DNA from: Medicago truncatula
Lineage: Eukaryota; Streptophyta; Magnoliopsida; Fabales; Fabaceae
Direction of reading: 5' to 3'
Assembly: GCF_003473485.1 (NCBI RefSeq)
Contig: NC_053048.1
Span: 45,644,255 to 45,708,254 of the forward strand
DNA length: 64,000 bases
In this document: piece after piece, positions 12,338 through 24,147 of the stretch
Position numbering within the stretch: the first letter of the stretch is position 1
Layout of the letters: each line of letters opens with the position of its first letter
Made by a program: the position numbers and the translations under genes
The notes under the pieces: generated by a model
What the model saw: the letters and a program-made list of their open reading frames with translations, nothing else
Databases searched by the model: none
Told to the model about the DNA's origin: nothing

Positions 12338-14050
12338 ATTGAATCCAAGAAAAGAGCTAACATGAACTAATTGTATAATCACAGTAGGTTAAGAACAAAC
12401 CACATTATTTGATACTACATCTTCGTCTAAATCCTTAAAGATATTGAATCCAAGAAAAGAGCTAACATGAACTAAGTTGTATAATCACTGTAGGTTAAGA
12501 ACAACCACATTATTTGAGACTACATCTTCGTCCAAATCCTTAAGACATTAGATATATGGATCATCTCATTTATATGTTTCTATTCGTCTACTGATGCATT
12601 CAATATGGATCATCTCATTTATGTTCATTTCTTTCATGAGAAAAGAGAAGTAAATTAGGAAATGAAAGATGATAAAAAAAATTGAACATGAGAGAAATGA
12701 TAATGGATACCTCCACAATCAAAACAATACATCATAGAGTTCAGAGCTATGAGAAAGTCTACAATGAGTTGGATCACTACTTTTGTCTAAGAGAAACTCC
12801 ACAAATGAGATTGACACCACATCTTCATTCAAAATTTTAAGACATCAGGTATATTGGACATCTCAGTTATATGTTGCTCAATATTTACTTTTGCGTCAAA
12901 TGTAAAAGGTTAACTCACACATGTCACATTAACTTGTTCTCTCTAAGTGGGAGAAACTTGAAGTCTATGATTTGACGAAATATCCAAATAAGGTTCAAGA
13001 CACAACCTGTAAAAATGATGGGTTGGTGACACTTTTATAGAGGGACGTTTTTACTCATTTCTTTCATGAATAGAGCGTAAGTAAAATATAAAAAGAAAGA
13101 AGATGAAAAAGAAATTTAAACATGAGAGAGATGATAAAGGAAAATAACGAGTTTTTGATAATTTATGAGTTTGTTGATGGAGTTAGAAATTATTGGGTAA
13201 TTTTTCTACCTAATATTAGAATCATTAAGAAAATGTCACACAAATCTACATTTTTTCTTTTGCAGATCCTCCAAAGACCTAAAGTGAAGGAATTTAAAAT
13301 ATTGCTTTCACCAAAAAATAATTTCATTAAAGTGAATGACATCAGAAGTTTAAAATGTAATATAAAAAAAAAAAACACAAATGACACCTAAAAGTTAATA
13401 AAAATAAATCATCGCAATGTTGGGACTTCCTATGGAGCTTACATTGAATTGTGTTCAATATTAGACTAAAAGAAATCACACAAATGAGATTGTCACCATT
13501 TTTTTATCCAAAATCTTTAGATGCAAGTATATGAGTCGTTTCACTTATATGAATTGATTAAAAAAATATCACATCATTTTTAAATGTCTGATAAGCATGT
13601 AATTTGTTAACTTAACATCACACCTTCATCCAAAGTCTCAAGGCATTACGATATGGATCATATTATTTATATGTTGCTCATATCTACTCTTGCATACAAT
13701 GTGAAATTTTAACTTACACTTAACACATTAACATCTCTCCATTAAGTGTCAGACTCTCCGTGTTTGTGATCCACCACCTAGAACACTCCCGCTCCCCTAC
13801 AACGTTGAACCAGGATATCATACCATAATTGAACTTTCTAGAGGAGCCAACATTAATGTGGATCGACAAATTGGAGAAAGGGCAACCACAAAGTGAAAAT
13901 GAGACTACAATTTCATCAAAAAATTTAATGCTTAAGTATGATTTTTTCACTCTTTTGATGTTCAACCTGCACTCTTTCATCTAATGTTGAACTTTAACTG
14001 ACTTTTGCTACATCACAATATCATCTCCTTTAAATTTGATAGAATTCTAG
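12338..14050. repeat. Degenerate repeat region with a 105-bp tandem pair
   Basis: A unit starting ATTGAATCCAAGAAAAGAGC occurs at 12338 and again at 12443, period 105 bp, with about 95% identity by eye. The wider region repeats phrases such as ACTACATCTTCGTC and ATATGTTGCTCA several times in diverged form (12540, 12840, 13620), so it is probably an old expanded or dispersed repeat. The short ORFs in it have no family character. Confidence 0.6.
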
Positions 14051-14783
14051 AAGCACGGATGTCCATGCTGGATATATTTCTAGATTCAGTCAATTCATAT
14101 ATCCAATAATATTTTTTTAATACATATACCTATGCGTATCTCTATAACTCTATGTGTATGTGTGTGAGAAAGCTTGTTAATAATATTTCCACCGAAGTAC
14201 TCGTAACATAGAGACTAGAGAGTGAGATTGAATGAGAGATCCTGCTTTATAGTGGATGTTTTGTACTACTAGGGGCTGTTTGGATTAGTATAATTTTGAG
14301 TTTATGTAAAACAATTTATGTAAATAAATGAGCAAAATTTATAAGTTCTTACTATCGAAAATTATTTCTTTATAAACTAATTTTTCATTAACTACATTTA
14401 CAAACTTATAAATGGTTTAAATTAATATTTAACACCACTCCCATGCCCAAGGATCCGACTACAATTCATATACAGTGTACAAAGTCTAATTCCAGTACTA
14501 TATTTAATGGGTTTGAATATGGTAAATAAGTATCAATCTACTCCCAAAACCATCCTTTAAGGATGAGGCTGACCAAGCATATTTAAGGAAAGGGGATTGT
14601 AATTTACTCAACTAAAATTCAACCGATACACCGTCCACATATGTCCCTACTACATAGCAGACAAACTCTAATTTATTTTATGTTCACAGATGAGATCTAA
14701 TTTGTTTTTGAAGGCAAAACCATTTATTAAATTATTGTAATTAATTTTGTTTAATACTTTTTTCAATTGATATTAATTTTAGT
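14051..14783. other. Intergenic, inverted partial copy of the neighbouring element
   Basis: At 14583-14617 a segment is the reverse complement of the left end of the 14784 element (TTGTAATTTACTCAACTAAA). No gene is seen. Confidence 0.4.
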
Positions 14784-15539
14784 TGAGTAAATTACAATCC
14801 CCTCCCCTCAAAGATGCTTGAATTACACTCCCCTCCCCTCTTATGTTAAAATATACACTCATCTCCTTTGAAAAGTAAAGTTGATACTCCCCTCCCTTAT
14901 GAGAAGCTTGAATTTCAACCCCCTCCCTTAATAATTAAATATACACTACACTTCAATCTATTTTAACATAATTAAATATTTTTATAATATATTTTGAATC
15001 ACAATTTAAAAAACAAAAATTCATTTTTTTATAATTTAAATGTCAGTTATAATCAAGATTAAATATTTTGTTATTAATTTTATAATTTGGAGTATAAAAT
15101 TCACATTTAAATAAGCATTACTTAATTGACTTTAGTTATTTTTCACATATTTTAATTTTATTTTGGGTTGTTTCATATGTTATAATAGGGTTTAAAACTA
15201 CATATTAATGAAAATGTGAATAAAAAATAGAACGAAAAAAAACATGTATTCAAATTTTGATTTTATTAAAATGAACATGTAATACTATTTTTCTTCAAAG
15301 TGTGTTAGACCATTTTTTTGCTAAATTATTATAAAAAAAATAAAATTATTGAGGGAGTAAAGCGTAGATTTTAACATAAAAAGTGAGGGAAATGTAATTC
15401 AAGCTTCTCTCAAGGGAGGGGAGTTAAATATTTTCTAATATGTTTTGAATAAGAGGGGAGGGACGTGTATATTTTAATATAAGAGGAGAGGGGAGTGTAA
15501 TTCAAACATCTTTGAGGGGAGGAGAATGTAATTTACTCA
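14784..15539. mobile_element. Foldback MITE with about 75-bp inverted arms
   Basis: The left end TGAGTAAATTACAATCCCCT is matched inverted at the right end (reverse complement TGAGTAAATTACATTCTCCT) and the match continues for about 75 bp. TTTTAGT flanks both sides (14777-14783, 15540-15546). The AT-rich interior has further inverted pieces of the arm (14880-14935, 15360-15420) and no transposase. Confidence 0.8.
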
Positions 15540-15922
15540 TTTTAGTTTTGAAAATAGTAGAAGTGTATAATATAATGGGTCATGAACTCATGGCATGGTT
15601 AGAATTCTGCTCATTATCCAAATGGTTTCGCTCATTTTCCAAAGTAAAAGTCCAAAATACCCCTACGCATGTTAACATGCAGCGTGACTTAACATGCGCT
15701 AGTGTATTTTGTACCTAAGTTAAGTCACGTAGCGTGACTTAACTTGCGCTAGTGTATTCTGAGCGTGAGTCACGCTAGTTGGCTGGTGTAGAACTGAAGA
15801 ACAAACGTTTTTTTGGTCTGTGGTCAGTTTTTCAACATTCAATCCACACGTTTTTAACACTATTTTACACGTTTTTTTACCACATTAATGATGTTTACAA
15901 CCTATACTACCTAATTCTCACC

Positions 15923-15930
15923 TATAAATA
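15923..15930 (+). promoter_or_regulatory. TATA box inside the Mutator-like element
   Basis: TATAAATA is followed by a pyrimidine-rich leader-like stretch (15931-16020: many CTCC and TTCTTTCTTT runs), the composition seen at plant Pol II start sites. A start 25-35 bp downstream would place the hairpin about 65 nt into the transcript. Confidence 0.5.
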
Positions 15931-16021
15931 TCCCTCCATACTTCCCTAATTCCTCACACCATATCACTTTCTCCCCCTCCTCACTCCCTCCCTCTATTTA
16001 TCTTCTTTCTTTCTTTTTCAA

Positions 16022-16289
16022 TATTCTCTTTGGGGGCAAAAGTGATCAATCTTCGTCGAGGTAAAATAGTGAGTTGCTGACTTGGGGAAGTGATCGACCC
16101 TTGGGATAAGTTTAAAACTGCTTTTTTTAACCCCAGAAACTTTTTACCGTGGGTAAAAAGAACTTCTTGGGGTAAAAAAAACCATATTTAAATTTAGCCC
16201 AAGGGTTTATGATGTATTTTCCCCAAGAAGGCTGCTCACTATTTTACCCCATGAAGATTGTTCACTTTTTACCCCAAGAAGGAGAAAAT
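16022..16289 (+). ncRNA. Long hairpin, candidate small-RNA precursor
   Basis: The arms 16032-16148 and 16152-16275 are near-reverse-complements around a 3-nt loop (16149-16151). Pairing blocks read directly are 16032-16045 with 16262-16275, 16047-16054 with 16253-16260, 16060-16073 with 16235-16248, 16081-16088 with 16220-16227, 16098-16106 with 16198-16206, and 16141-16148 with 16152-16159. The coordinate sums stay between 32300 and 32308, so it is one continuous stem of about 117-124 bp with small bulges. A TATA box and leader lie just upstream. From established knowledge, young plant MIRNA and inverted-repeat siRNA loci often look like this; that it makes small RNAs is inference. Confidence 0.55.
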
Positions 16290-16926
16290 AAGTAGTGAAT
16301 TTGAATAAATTATTGTAAGAATTATTGTATTGTATGAATTATTAATAAAATGAGATATTGTTATATGCCTCAATTTTGTTCATTCCTTTTTATTTTATTT
16401 ATATTTGCTTTTATATTCTAATTTTGTATTTAACGAATAAATATTAATTTAGTTCATTTACTTTTATTTATATTTGTATTTATTTAATGAATAATATCGA
16501 ATCAATATTTATTTTAAGTGCATAAATAAATTAGGATAAAGTAAATCAAATAGTTTGAATATAGTAAGTAAAATAATTTAGATTAATGTAAGTAAAATAA
16601 TTTAGATTAATGTAAACAAAATAATATAGATTAAAGTTAATAAAATAATTTAGAATAAAGTAAATTTTTTTTTTTTAGAATAAAGTAAATAAGTCACGAA
16701 GTTAAGTCATGCTGCGTGACTTAAGTTACATTTCTCTTATAACTAGCGCAACTTAAGTCACGCTACGCATGTTATCAAGTGTAGGGGTATTTTAGACTTT
16801 TACTTTGAGAATGAGTGAAACCATTTGAGTAATGAGTAGAATTCGCATGGTTATATGAGGCCTTGAACTCATGACATGATTATATGAGGCCTTTTTACTA
16901 AATAGAAGTTATATTTTTTTTGGAGG

Positions 16927-17056
16927 TCTGTGAGCATGATTCAGTTGGTAAGACAATGCATTATTATATGCAGGGGTCAGAGTTTGAACCCCGGACACCC
17001 TACTTATTCACCTTATAAGGTGAATTCTAGCCACTAGGCTGGCTACATGACCAAAA
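16927..17056 (+). mobile_element. tRNA-derived SINE, copy 2 (plus strand)
   Basis: It has an A-box-like ATTCAGTTGGTAAGAC and a B-box region GAGTTTGAACCCC, followed by the family body TGAATTCTAGCCACTAGG, ending ATGACC before an A-rich tail. It closely matches the copies at 3392 and 49153. Confidence 0.8.
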
Positions 17057-17611
17057 TAAAATAAAATAAACTGAATCTTTTGGTAGCTTTAGTCTTGAGT
17101 CGGACCATGTGCATATGATATATGATCAAAGTCTATTATATGTTGTAACTCTTGATAGAAGAAAATGTTGGTATGTAATGTGTGAGTTAGAAGTTTTATT
17201 GAATAGAAGAGTGAATATTACCTGGGATTATCTGTTTATATAATGCTTTAAGTTTTTTGAGTTAAGATGCAGTATCTAATTTTACGTGTATGATGTTCAA
17301 AGTTCAATATGATAATATTTCGGCCTCCCTCATAAACCAATAGAAACACCTCAAGCAGGACGTGCAAGATTTTTATTTTATTTTCAAAAATGTTCTACTA
17401 ATTAATTAAGTGTGCTGCAAAAATAGGGTTGAAGCAAAATTATCATAGAAATTAATAGCAGCTTCAACCTTTAATCAAAGAAAGAAGAAAGAAACATTTA
17501 TGGTATTAGATGCATGAAACGTCTTAACATTCATATACCATTTTCAGATCACAAGGGAGTAGTAGCAGCAATTTTCACATTAATAACATAAACAATATAC
17601 TCAATACTCAA

Positions 17612-18067
17612 TTAACACCAACCCTGTGGCCACCTATTTTTAAAATCCAATCTTGGAAGCCATATCTTCTTTGAATTGGAACCCAACGTAGTTGTTCTCT
17701 TCTCTTTACGCGAAAACATTAGCTTAAATATAACTAGATCTCTGACCCGTGCGATGCCTCTGTTGTATGATCTATTGGCACTACGACCCTGCTTGAGATA
17801 GTACAAATCATTGGATTTTGCCGGAAAGATCTCATCGCGGGTCCGTGTAGTGTTGAGATTTGTATACTTTTGTTCAAGTGATTCCTCGGGTATGTTCCTT
17901 GCTAACAAAGGTGATGCACCTCCCCAATTATTTGTGCCTAAAGATGGGTGTTGAGGTGTTCTAAATTCCAACATTACTTCTCTTTGTCTTTGCTTCATTT
18001 TTGAAGTGTCCTCCATTTTATTCTTCACCATTGTATTGGACGGACCCCTTGGTATCTTCTTATACAA
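17612..18067 (-). CDS. Small basic protein of unknown function
   Basis: A 151-codon minus-strand frame without introns. It is rich in Lys/Arg and has a patterned C-terminus: SANRSYNRGIARVRDLVIFK, then KKIWLPRLDFKNRWPQGWC at the stop. The ordered tail (RGIARVRDLV, WLPRLD..NRWPQGWC) looks like a conserved plant-specific family and not a random ORF, but I do not recognise a named domain. There is no signal peptide or membrane span; two hydrophobic patches are short. Translation may start at the first Met or at MEDTSKMKQ (codon 18), which resembles a natural N-terminus. The isolated setting and lack of introns fit a small intronless gene or the last exon of a longer one. Codon use looks host-like. 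Confidence 0.55.
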   Translation of the reverse strand: MYKKIPRGPSNTMVKNKMEDTSKMKQRQREVMLEFRTPQHPSLGTNNWGGASPLLARNIPEESLEQKYTNLNTTRTRDEIFPAKSNDLYYLKQGRSANRSYNRGIARVRDLVIFKLMFSRKEKRTTTLGSNSKKIWLPRLDFKNRWPQGWC

Positions 18068-19984
18068 TAGTACAACCCTTTACCCAATAATAAAATACTA
18101 ATATTTTATATAATTTAAAATTTAATTGTTGGATAATCCCGTTATATTTATTTAACCAATCATGCAGAATAATCTTAATCGGGGTAATGTCATGGAGATA
18201 TCAAGGATTAGGTCGGAGGATTGATATGAAAACTTAAAATTTTGTTTGTGACACTCAGAGCTTTAATGGTGTCACTTTGTCATTTAATAATAGCTTATTT
18301 AGGAAAGTAATTTAATAGTTGAATGATGTCATTGTCAATGTCCAACTTAGTGCTACAAACAAAGTTCTTGTTTATTTCACACATAGTTTTGCTCATTGCA
18401 TTGTACTATTTTGCTTTTGTTTGGAAGAAAGACAAGAACGATTTATATAGGCTTTTCAATGATTTGAGCTTCTACGTTTCCTTGTAATTATATAGGATAT
18501 TTGCACTAAACTCAGCGAATAATGGCAGTGAGTTATAAAGACGTTGGTTTATTTAAACTTTTATAATCAAAGGATACTCTTACAAGTTCAAAGAATAAAT
18601 ATGTGTTCCACTTCACAATTTATATCCATGTTTATGTAGTTTCCAAATTTTGTTTGGACACATAGAATAAGGGGAAGCCATTCTATTTGTTTTTGGTTAC
18701 CTCCTCTATCAAGATATGATGATTTATCTTGAGTATTTAGTTATGAATATATACTGGCAAGAGACTATTAAGAAGAAATTAACTAGACTTTTTTTATTTT
18801 GTTGGTCTAGTTATCTTCATTAAAACAACTGTAATAGGGGTAGTCTTAACCGATATTGAGGCCTAAGGCGAACTCTAATTTTTTGATAAAATTAATATTT
18901 TATGTAAATTTTATTTTTTAGGTTTTTTGAGATGCAAAATGGTTAATAAATTATCATAATCTATTTCATTTAACATTTCTTTTTCGATAATAAAGTTAAA
19001 TCAAGAGATAATTGTGAGATTGAGAGTATAGGAGACGAAGAGAAAGACTATGCACAGAGACGATGCTTGAAAAAATTATTAAGGGTGGCGAAAATTTAAC
19101 ATATATATGAGCTCTCGTTTTACTCGAAACCATAAACTCACGTTAATTAATTTAAGCACATATTATTTATGCATGAATACTGTGAAAAATTAAAAATTCA
19201 TTTCAATTATATTATTAATAATCAAGATGTCTTATTTTTACTATCTCAAACAAACAAATATTTTAAAAAAGAGCCAAATTTAATATATAAATACAAATTG
19301 TTGATTCTAAGTAGAAAAAATCCCATTCTGTAAATGTATATGAACATGCCATTCAAAAGAGATTTTAAATAACAGGTGACATTGGATGAACCGATAAATG
19401 CAACAATTTCGGATTGAAGTGCAATGAAAATTGTATCAAAATGCTTAAGTGGGAAAATTTTAAAAGAGCTAAGGAAGCTAGCAATTAATTTTTTGCCATC
19501 TCTTTGTTGTTGATTTTTTTTTCCTTTCTTTCCTCTACTGCAGTTGTTCTTTTGTTCTCACTGCATGATGAAGGCACAAACTCTTAACCCTACCTACTCG
19601 TGTGCGATTTCATAAAAAAAAAAAAATCCCTGAAAAAAAATATATATTTGGAGCTTCCCATGTTAAATTTTGCATGATTATATATGATATATGATTTATA
19701 TCATGTTATTTTCATGTTATTACATGATATTCGTTATATCTACTTATTGTAAACTGGGATAAAAGAGCAGATTAAAAGTTTGTACCATTTCCTACTTATT
19801 ATGGCTAAGATCTTATCATTCAAAAAGTTTTTTTTTCTTCTATCAACTTATTTTTTTAATAACATGTTCATATATGATTCGATAATGATGTCAACTGTGT
19901 ACATTGACCAGGAACCACAATTAAAATCACGTTATAAAACAATGTAAGGACTTCATAAAATATTAAAAAGATTTAAGATAAATA
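18068..19984. other. Intergenic, no gene seen
   Basis: AT-rich spacer. At 18838-18890 the phrase GAGGCCTAAGGCGAA resembles pieces common in hAT-type transposon relics, but no ends can be defined. Poly-A and poly-T runs occur at 19612-19640 and 19829-19860. Confidence 0.4.
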
Positions 19985-21775
19985 TAGGAAAAATACGGTA
20001 CAAATATTTGTCACTTAACTTACACCCACCTAAGCATGTTTGGCCCTCCTTATTTTCCACTTCTCTTCTACTTCTAAGGAGAAGTAGGGCCAAACATAAT
20101 TTTAATAAAGTTCTTAATAATAGAAGTATCTTTTTTTTAAAGAATGAAATCAAATAAAAGTGACTTCCAAAATAAGATATAAAATTGAACTTTTGCATAA
20201 CTTCTTCAGAGCTACTGTTGGACTCCCACCCATCAATTCCCACATAAACCATTTTTTCTTTTATTTTATTATTCCCACTATTTTTTTTAAGGAAACTTAC
20301 CAAAACTTTATTTTACTGAATCCTATTCGTTGCATATATTCGTTGCATTTTCTTTAGTACCTTGCGATTGCTCATATTTTATTGGATCATAACCAAACCA
20401 GTACGAAAAGAAAAACTCATACAAATAGAAAAACAAATGATCCTCAATTAATCAAACCTGTTCTTGTGTATCTTTTTAATAGATAATGAATTATGTTTCT
20501 AACAATGGATTATTTTCCAAACTCTTTCATTTTCTTTTTTGACAGAATCTTTCAATTTATTTTATAACAATGTTTTATATAATCAGGTCTTTACATAATT
20601 TAGTTTTATATAAAGAAAATTCTTTTATTTCATTTATGATAATTTATAATAAAATCTCAAAGATTTATAAAAAAGTATTTTAACAAACAAATTTCAACTT
20701 AAAAATACTAATTTTTGTCAAAAAATAAACTTAAAAATACTAATTAAGTTGCAAAAAATAATAATTATCAAACAACTTTAACTTTAACTTAAAAGTTTTA
20801 ATTTTCAACTTTATTCTAAAAGTAACTTTTAGACCTCAAAAAAGTAGGATCAAACGCAACCTAAAAATACTAAGGTACAAGTTAGGAAGCTACACCCATT
20901 TATTTTTTACTAAAAAGCCGTTATCCACTATTTTGAACTAGTATAAACTAAAGGTTAGTTGTGTAAATTTATCTTTAAACACACATATCTATTTTCTTTT
21001 CCTTTTGTCCCAGATAATTGTTTTCTTAATTTTTGCAAATATTGTCTATATTCTCTAGTCCTCGTTTTGCCATAGAGACGAAAAGTCTAAATTTCCAGAG
21101 AAACTTGTTTAATTGAAATCAACCGTCCTTTATTTTAATTTAACGTGACATAAACATAATCCATGTGAAAAATAGTGGTGGCAGAAATAAAGTCTGTTAA
21201 AGAAAAAAAGATTAAAAGAAATTGAACAAATTGAATCATGGTGATATTTTGATGCCGTCGCTATTTTTCAATTAATTATACCTTAATGAAGACTTCCGAC
21301 ATTGTACGAGGAAGAGCATCAGCATTTCCGTTTTGTTGCTATATTTAAATAAAATTAATATATCAAATTACACTAATAGCCCTACAATTAAGTTGTTGTT
21401 AGAAAGAAAGTGTTGGCTTTTTAGTAAAAAACAAGTGGGGTGTAGTTTGCTAACTTGCACCTTAATGTTTTTAGGTGGGTGTAAGTTAGCAGCCCCCATA
21501 TACACTCATTAGTTTTTATTAAGATGTGTTTTAGCAAAGATATAACTAAAAAGTTGTTAAATACACCTTAAGATGAATGTTGCTAAAGCATTCATTCTAA
21601 AAAAATAAGTGGGTGTATGTTAGCAACTCCTATAGACATTTGCTAGAATACACCCGCTTATTTTTTAAAAGGTGTGTTTTAACAAGTTATAACTAAAAAA
21701 ATAGTTAATTACACCCTAAGGTGTAACTTGCTAAAACACTTCCACATAAAAACAAGTGGGTGTGTTCTAGCAAAT

Positions 21776-21777
<2 letters not shown>
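19985..21777. repeat. Diverged foldback repeats
   Basis: Phrases such as CTTACACCCACCTAAG, AGTGGGTGTATGTTAGCAA and AATACACCCGCTTATTTTT recur in both orientations (20000-20040, 20870-20910, 21430-21780). They indicate one or more old inverted-repeat elements whose borders cannot be fixed by eye. The short ORFs at 19953-20357 overlap on opposite strands, lack family motifs and are not called. Confidence 0.5.

Positions 21778-21832
<55 letters not shown>
21778..21832. repeat. (TA)n microsatellite
   Basis: About 27 uninterrupted TA units end an adjacent foldback repeat. Confidence 0.95.
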
Positions 21833-21835
<3 letters not shown>

Positions 21836-22242
21836 GACGATAAATAGTTGCCATTTATAAATATAGAAAAATATGAGACACATATTTGTTACTGATATAT
21901 AAAAAAATTAGAATAATATTTATCAATGATGCATATATAAAATTAGATAAATAATTGTCATTTTTTTAAAAGAGGATAAATAATTGTCATTGATAAATAT
22001 AAAAGAAACGTTGGGTAAATATTTGTCATTAATGCTTAATAGTATGTGATAAATATTTATCGTAAATATTTAGAATTTATTATAAAAATCATATATAGGA
22101 CAATAACTTTAATAAGAACAACCTGTAAAAAAACTTTAATAAGAACAAGTTTATTTTTTACAAGGAAAGTTTTAGGTTATCATCAAAGAAATCATATATC
22201 TTTTTAAGTTTCGAAGTCTATCATGATCTCGATAAACCTATG

Positions 22243-22361
22243 TGATCTATGGTGGTTAGAATTTACTTTTTAAAGTAAATAAATGGAGTGTTCAGGATTC
22301 AAATTCCGGCCCCTATATATAACAATACACTGTCCTTACTAATTGAACTATATTCACCGGA
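22243..22361 (-). mobile_element. tRNA-derived SINE, diverged copy 3
   Basis: On the minus strand it gives a degraded head (TTCAATTAGTAAGGACAG), the B-box-like GGAATTTGAATCC and the body ATTCTAACCACC. It is more diverged than the copies at 16927 and 49153. Confidence 0.65.
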
Positions 22362-22783
22362 ACTATTATAACAATTTTATTTAAGACAATTAATTTGAAA
22401 CAAAATGTGTTTATATTATTTATTTTTGAGATTTCTAGATGTGCCAAATATTGTCTAACACACACTTCTGTTATTGTATAAAAAAAAACACACACTTCTC
22501 TTATTGTATAAAAAAAACACACACATATATCTTTTTAATGAATGATTGAAACTCAAATTAATATGATTAATTAATCTGAGTCTTTCATAAATTTAATAAT
22601 TTTTTTTTATACATTTCAACCAATAAAAGAGTGAATATCATATTATGTTAGAAAATACATACCTAATATTTGTTTTGGATTTTTTAATAATCAGACTCAA
22701 ATAAATCAACTTCCAAGCCATTGTAATATTTATATATAACCACAGTTGAACAAATAAAAAAAGCAAATTCCCTAAAATATAAA

Positions 22784-22969
22784 ATGGATTTTTCTAACAT
22801 GTGCAAATTTGCACATGTTAAGGATACTAAAGTAGTAAGTTTATATTGGAACTTGTGTATTTTACATTAAATATATATTCTTTTTTATAACAAGTGTGAT
22901 TTTCAATAAAAAGTTGCTTCTTTTAGTATCCTTAACATGTGCAAATTTGCACATGTTAGAAAAATCCAT
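22784..22969. mobile_element. 186-bp MITE whose inverted repeats each contain a palindrome
   Basis: It is flanked by ATAAA on both sides (22779-22783, 22970-22974). The terminal inverted repeats are about 48 bp and match perfectly or nearly so, starting ATGGATTTTTCTAACATGTG. Inside each arm lies the palindrome AACATGTGCAAATTTGCAC plus its mirror end (24 bp). The short centre is AT-rich with no ORF. Confidence 0.85.
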
Positions 22970-23147
22970 ATAAAATAAATAATAACCGTTTAAAAGGTAA
23001 AAGAGTAAGAATTAATTGAACCAATTATGATTGACGGTGATTCAATTATGGTTCAATTTTATTTTTTTTTGGTTACAATTATTATGGTTCAATTTAGTTT
23101 AACCATATTATATCAAAATGAAGATAAATCTAAATACTAATCAGCCG

Positions 23148-23645
23148 GCCCTAGTTTTCTAGTGAGAAACTCCAACTTCTGTCTGAACTTTCTTTCTCAT
23201 TCGTTCATCGAGGGATGGTTTTAGGTCATTCTTTGACATAGAATCACCCATCTACATCTCTTTTCCTTTTTCTTTCAATTTAAATAAGTGGTTTTCAAAC
23301 ATATTAAGTTTTTTATTTTTATTTTTATTTTGTCGTCTAAGTACGACGTTGTGTTGTTCGTCGTCTTGTGCGGCGTTTGATTTTGCGTTTTGTCGCAGTG
23401 TTTGTTTATTTCCTATTGAAAGATCGGCATCAGTCAATTACAAATTCAACCAATGATTTGGGCGTCAACATTGAAGATCCGGAAGCATGTGAATTTCGGT
23501 GACTTAGATTTTATCATATTATTTGTAGGCATTTTGCCGTCTTATGCTATTAACTTGGATGTTGTGAGTTTGTTCGCAGATTCACCTTGTACGTTTTTAA
23601 CGATGTTTGTACATGACGTAATCTATCGATTTGTCAAAAAAAAAA
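23148..23645 (+). mobile_element. Retroposed sequence with poly(A) tail and 9-bp target repeat
   Basis: The direct repeat AATCAGCCG flanks it (23139-23147, 23646-23654) and the insert ends CGATTTGTC followed by an A-run (plus one C). Target duplication and 3' poly(A) show LINE-type retroposition. The insert starts GCCCTAGTTTTCTAGTGAG. No RT or ORF1 motif is visible, so it may be a 5'-truncated or non-autonomous LINE/SINE, or a retrocopied transcript. It lies about 700 bp upstream of the ATG9 leader. Confidence 0.7.
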
Positions 23646-23829
23646 CAATCAGCCGATTTTTATGTTCAATAGGTTGAACCAGCCAATCCGGTTTGATTTT
23701 TTAAATATTGCTTTTACTTAGATTTTATTTTTCCCTTACATAATTGCACTTAAAAATGGTTAATTTTAAATTAAGAAGTAAGAAGGGGGGTTTGTTTAAA
23801 AAAGTAGAGCAAAACGCGGCGTTTAAGTT

Positions 23830-24147
23830 GGGAAATCTTGCAGGGAAGGAGAAGGAGAAGACGAAGCGCGATTAAAGAAAGAAGCAAGAACAAACTCCAA
23901 AAACCTATGCTCATCTCCTTCCAAACGCAAACTCTATATTAAAATAATTCTAATTAAAATATTATTATTTGTCGCTGTTTTTTCATTTCATCTTCCTCCA
24001 CGCAACTATAAACAAAAATCCTTCTTCTTCTTTTTCTTCTTTCCCTTTGCGTTGTTCTTGTTTTTCTCATAATAATCGAAATTCATTGTTTAACTCGATT
24101 CTCTCGTTACTGTTTCATCATCTACAAACTCTTCTGTTTACTTCAAG
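23830..24147 (+). other. ATG9 leader exon and promoter-proximal region
   Basis: A purine-rich then strongly CT-rich stretch ends in CTTCAAG followed by a GTACAT donor at 24148. It fits a 5'-UTR exon joined across a roughly 1-kb intron to an acceptor just before the ATG9 start codon (TATTAG at 25178-25183). The transcript start is not fixed by the sequence. Confidence 0.5.

Larger units (their letters stand above)
15602..16844. mobile_element. Non-autonomous Mutator-like element (1243 bp)
   Basis: It has a perfect 9-bp target duplication, GCATGGTTA, at 15593-15601 and 16845-16853. Long terminal inverted repeats begin GAATTCTGCTCATTATCCAA on the left and, inverted, GAATTCTACTCATTACTCAA on the right, extending about 90 bp. 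A 9-bp duplication with long arms is the hallmark of Mutator-like elements. No transposase is encoded. Subterminal zones repeat CGTGACTTAAC motifs. The centre carries a TATA box (15923) and a long hairpin (16022-16289), listed separately. Confidence 0.9.

Noticed and set aside
13122-13391. Overlapping plus and minus frames in the 13-kb repeat region
   Set aside because: Low-complexity AT-rich sequence within a degenerate repeat; no motif on either strand.
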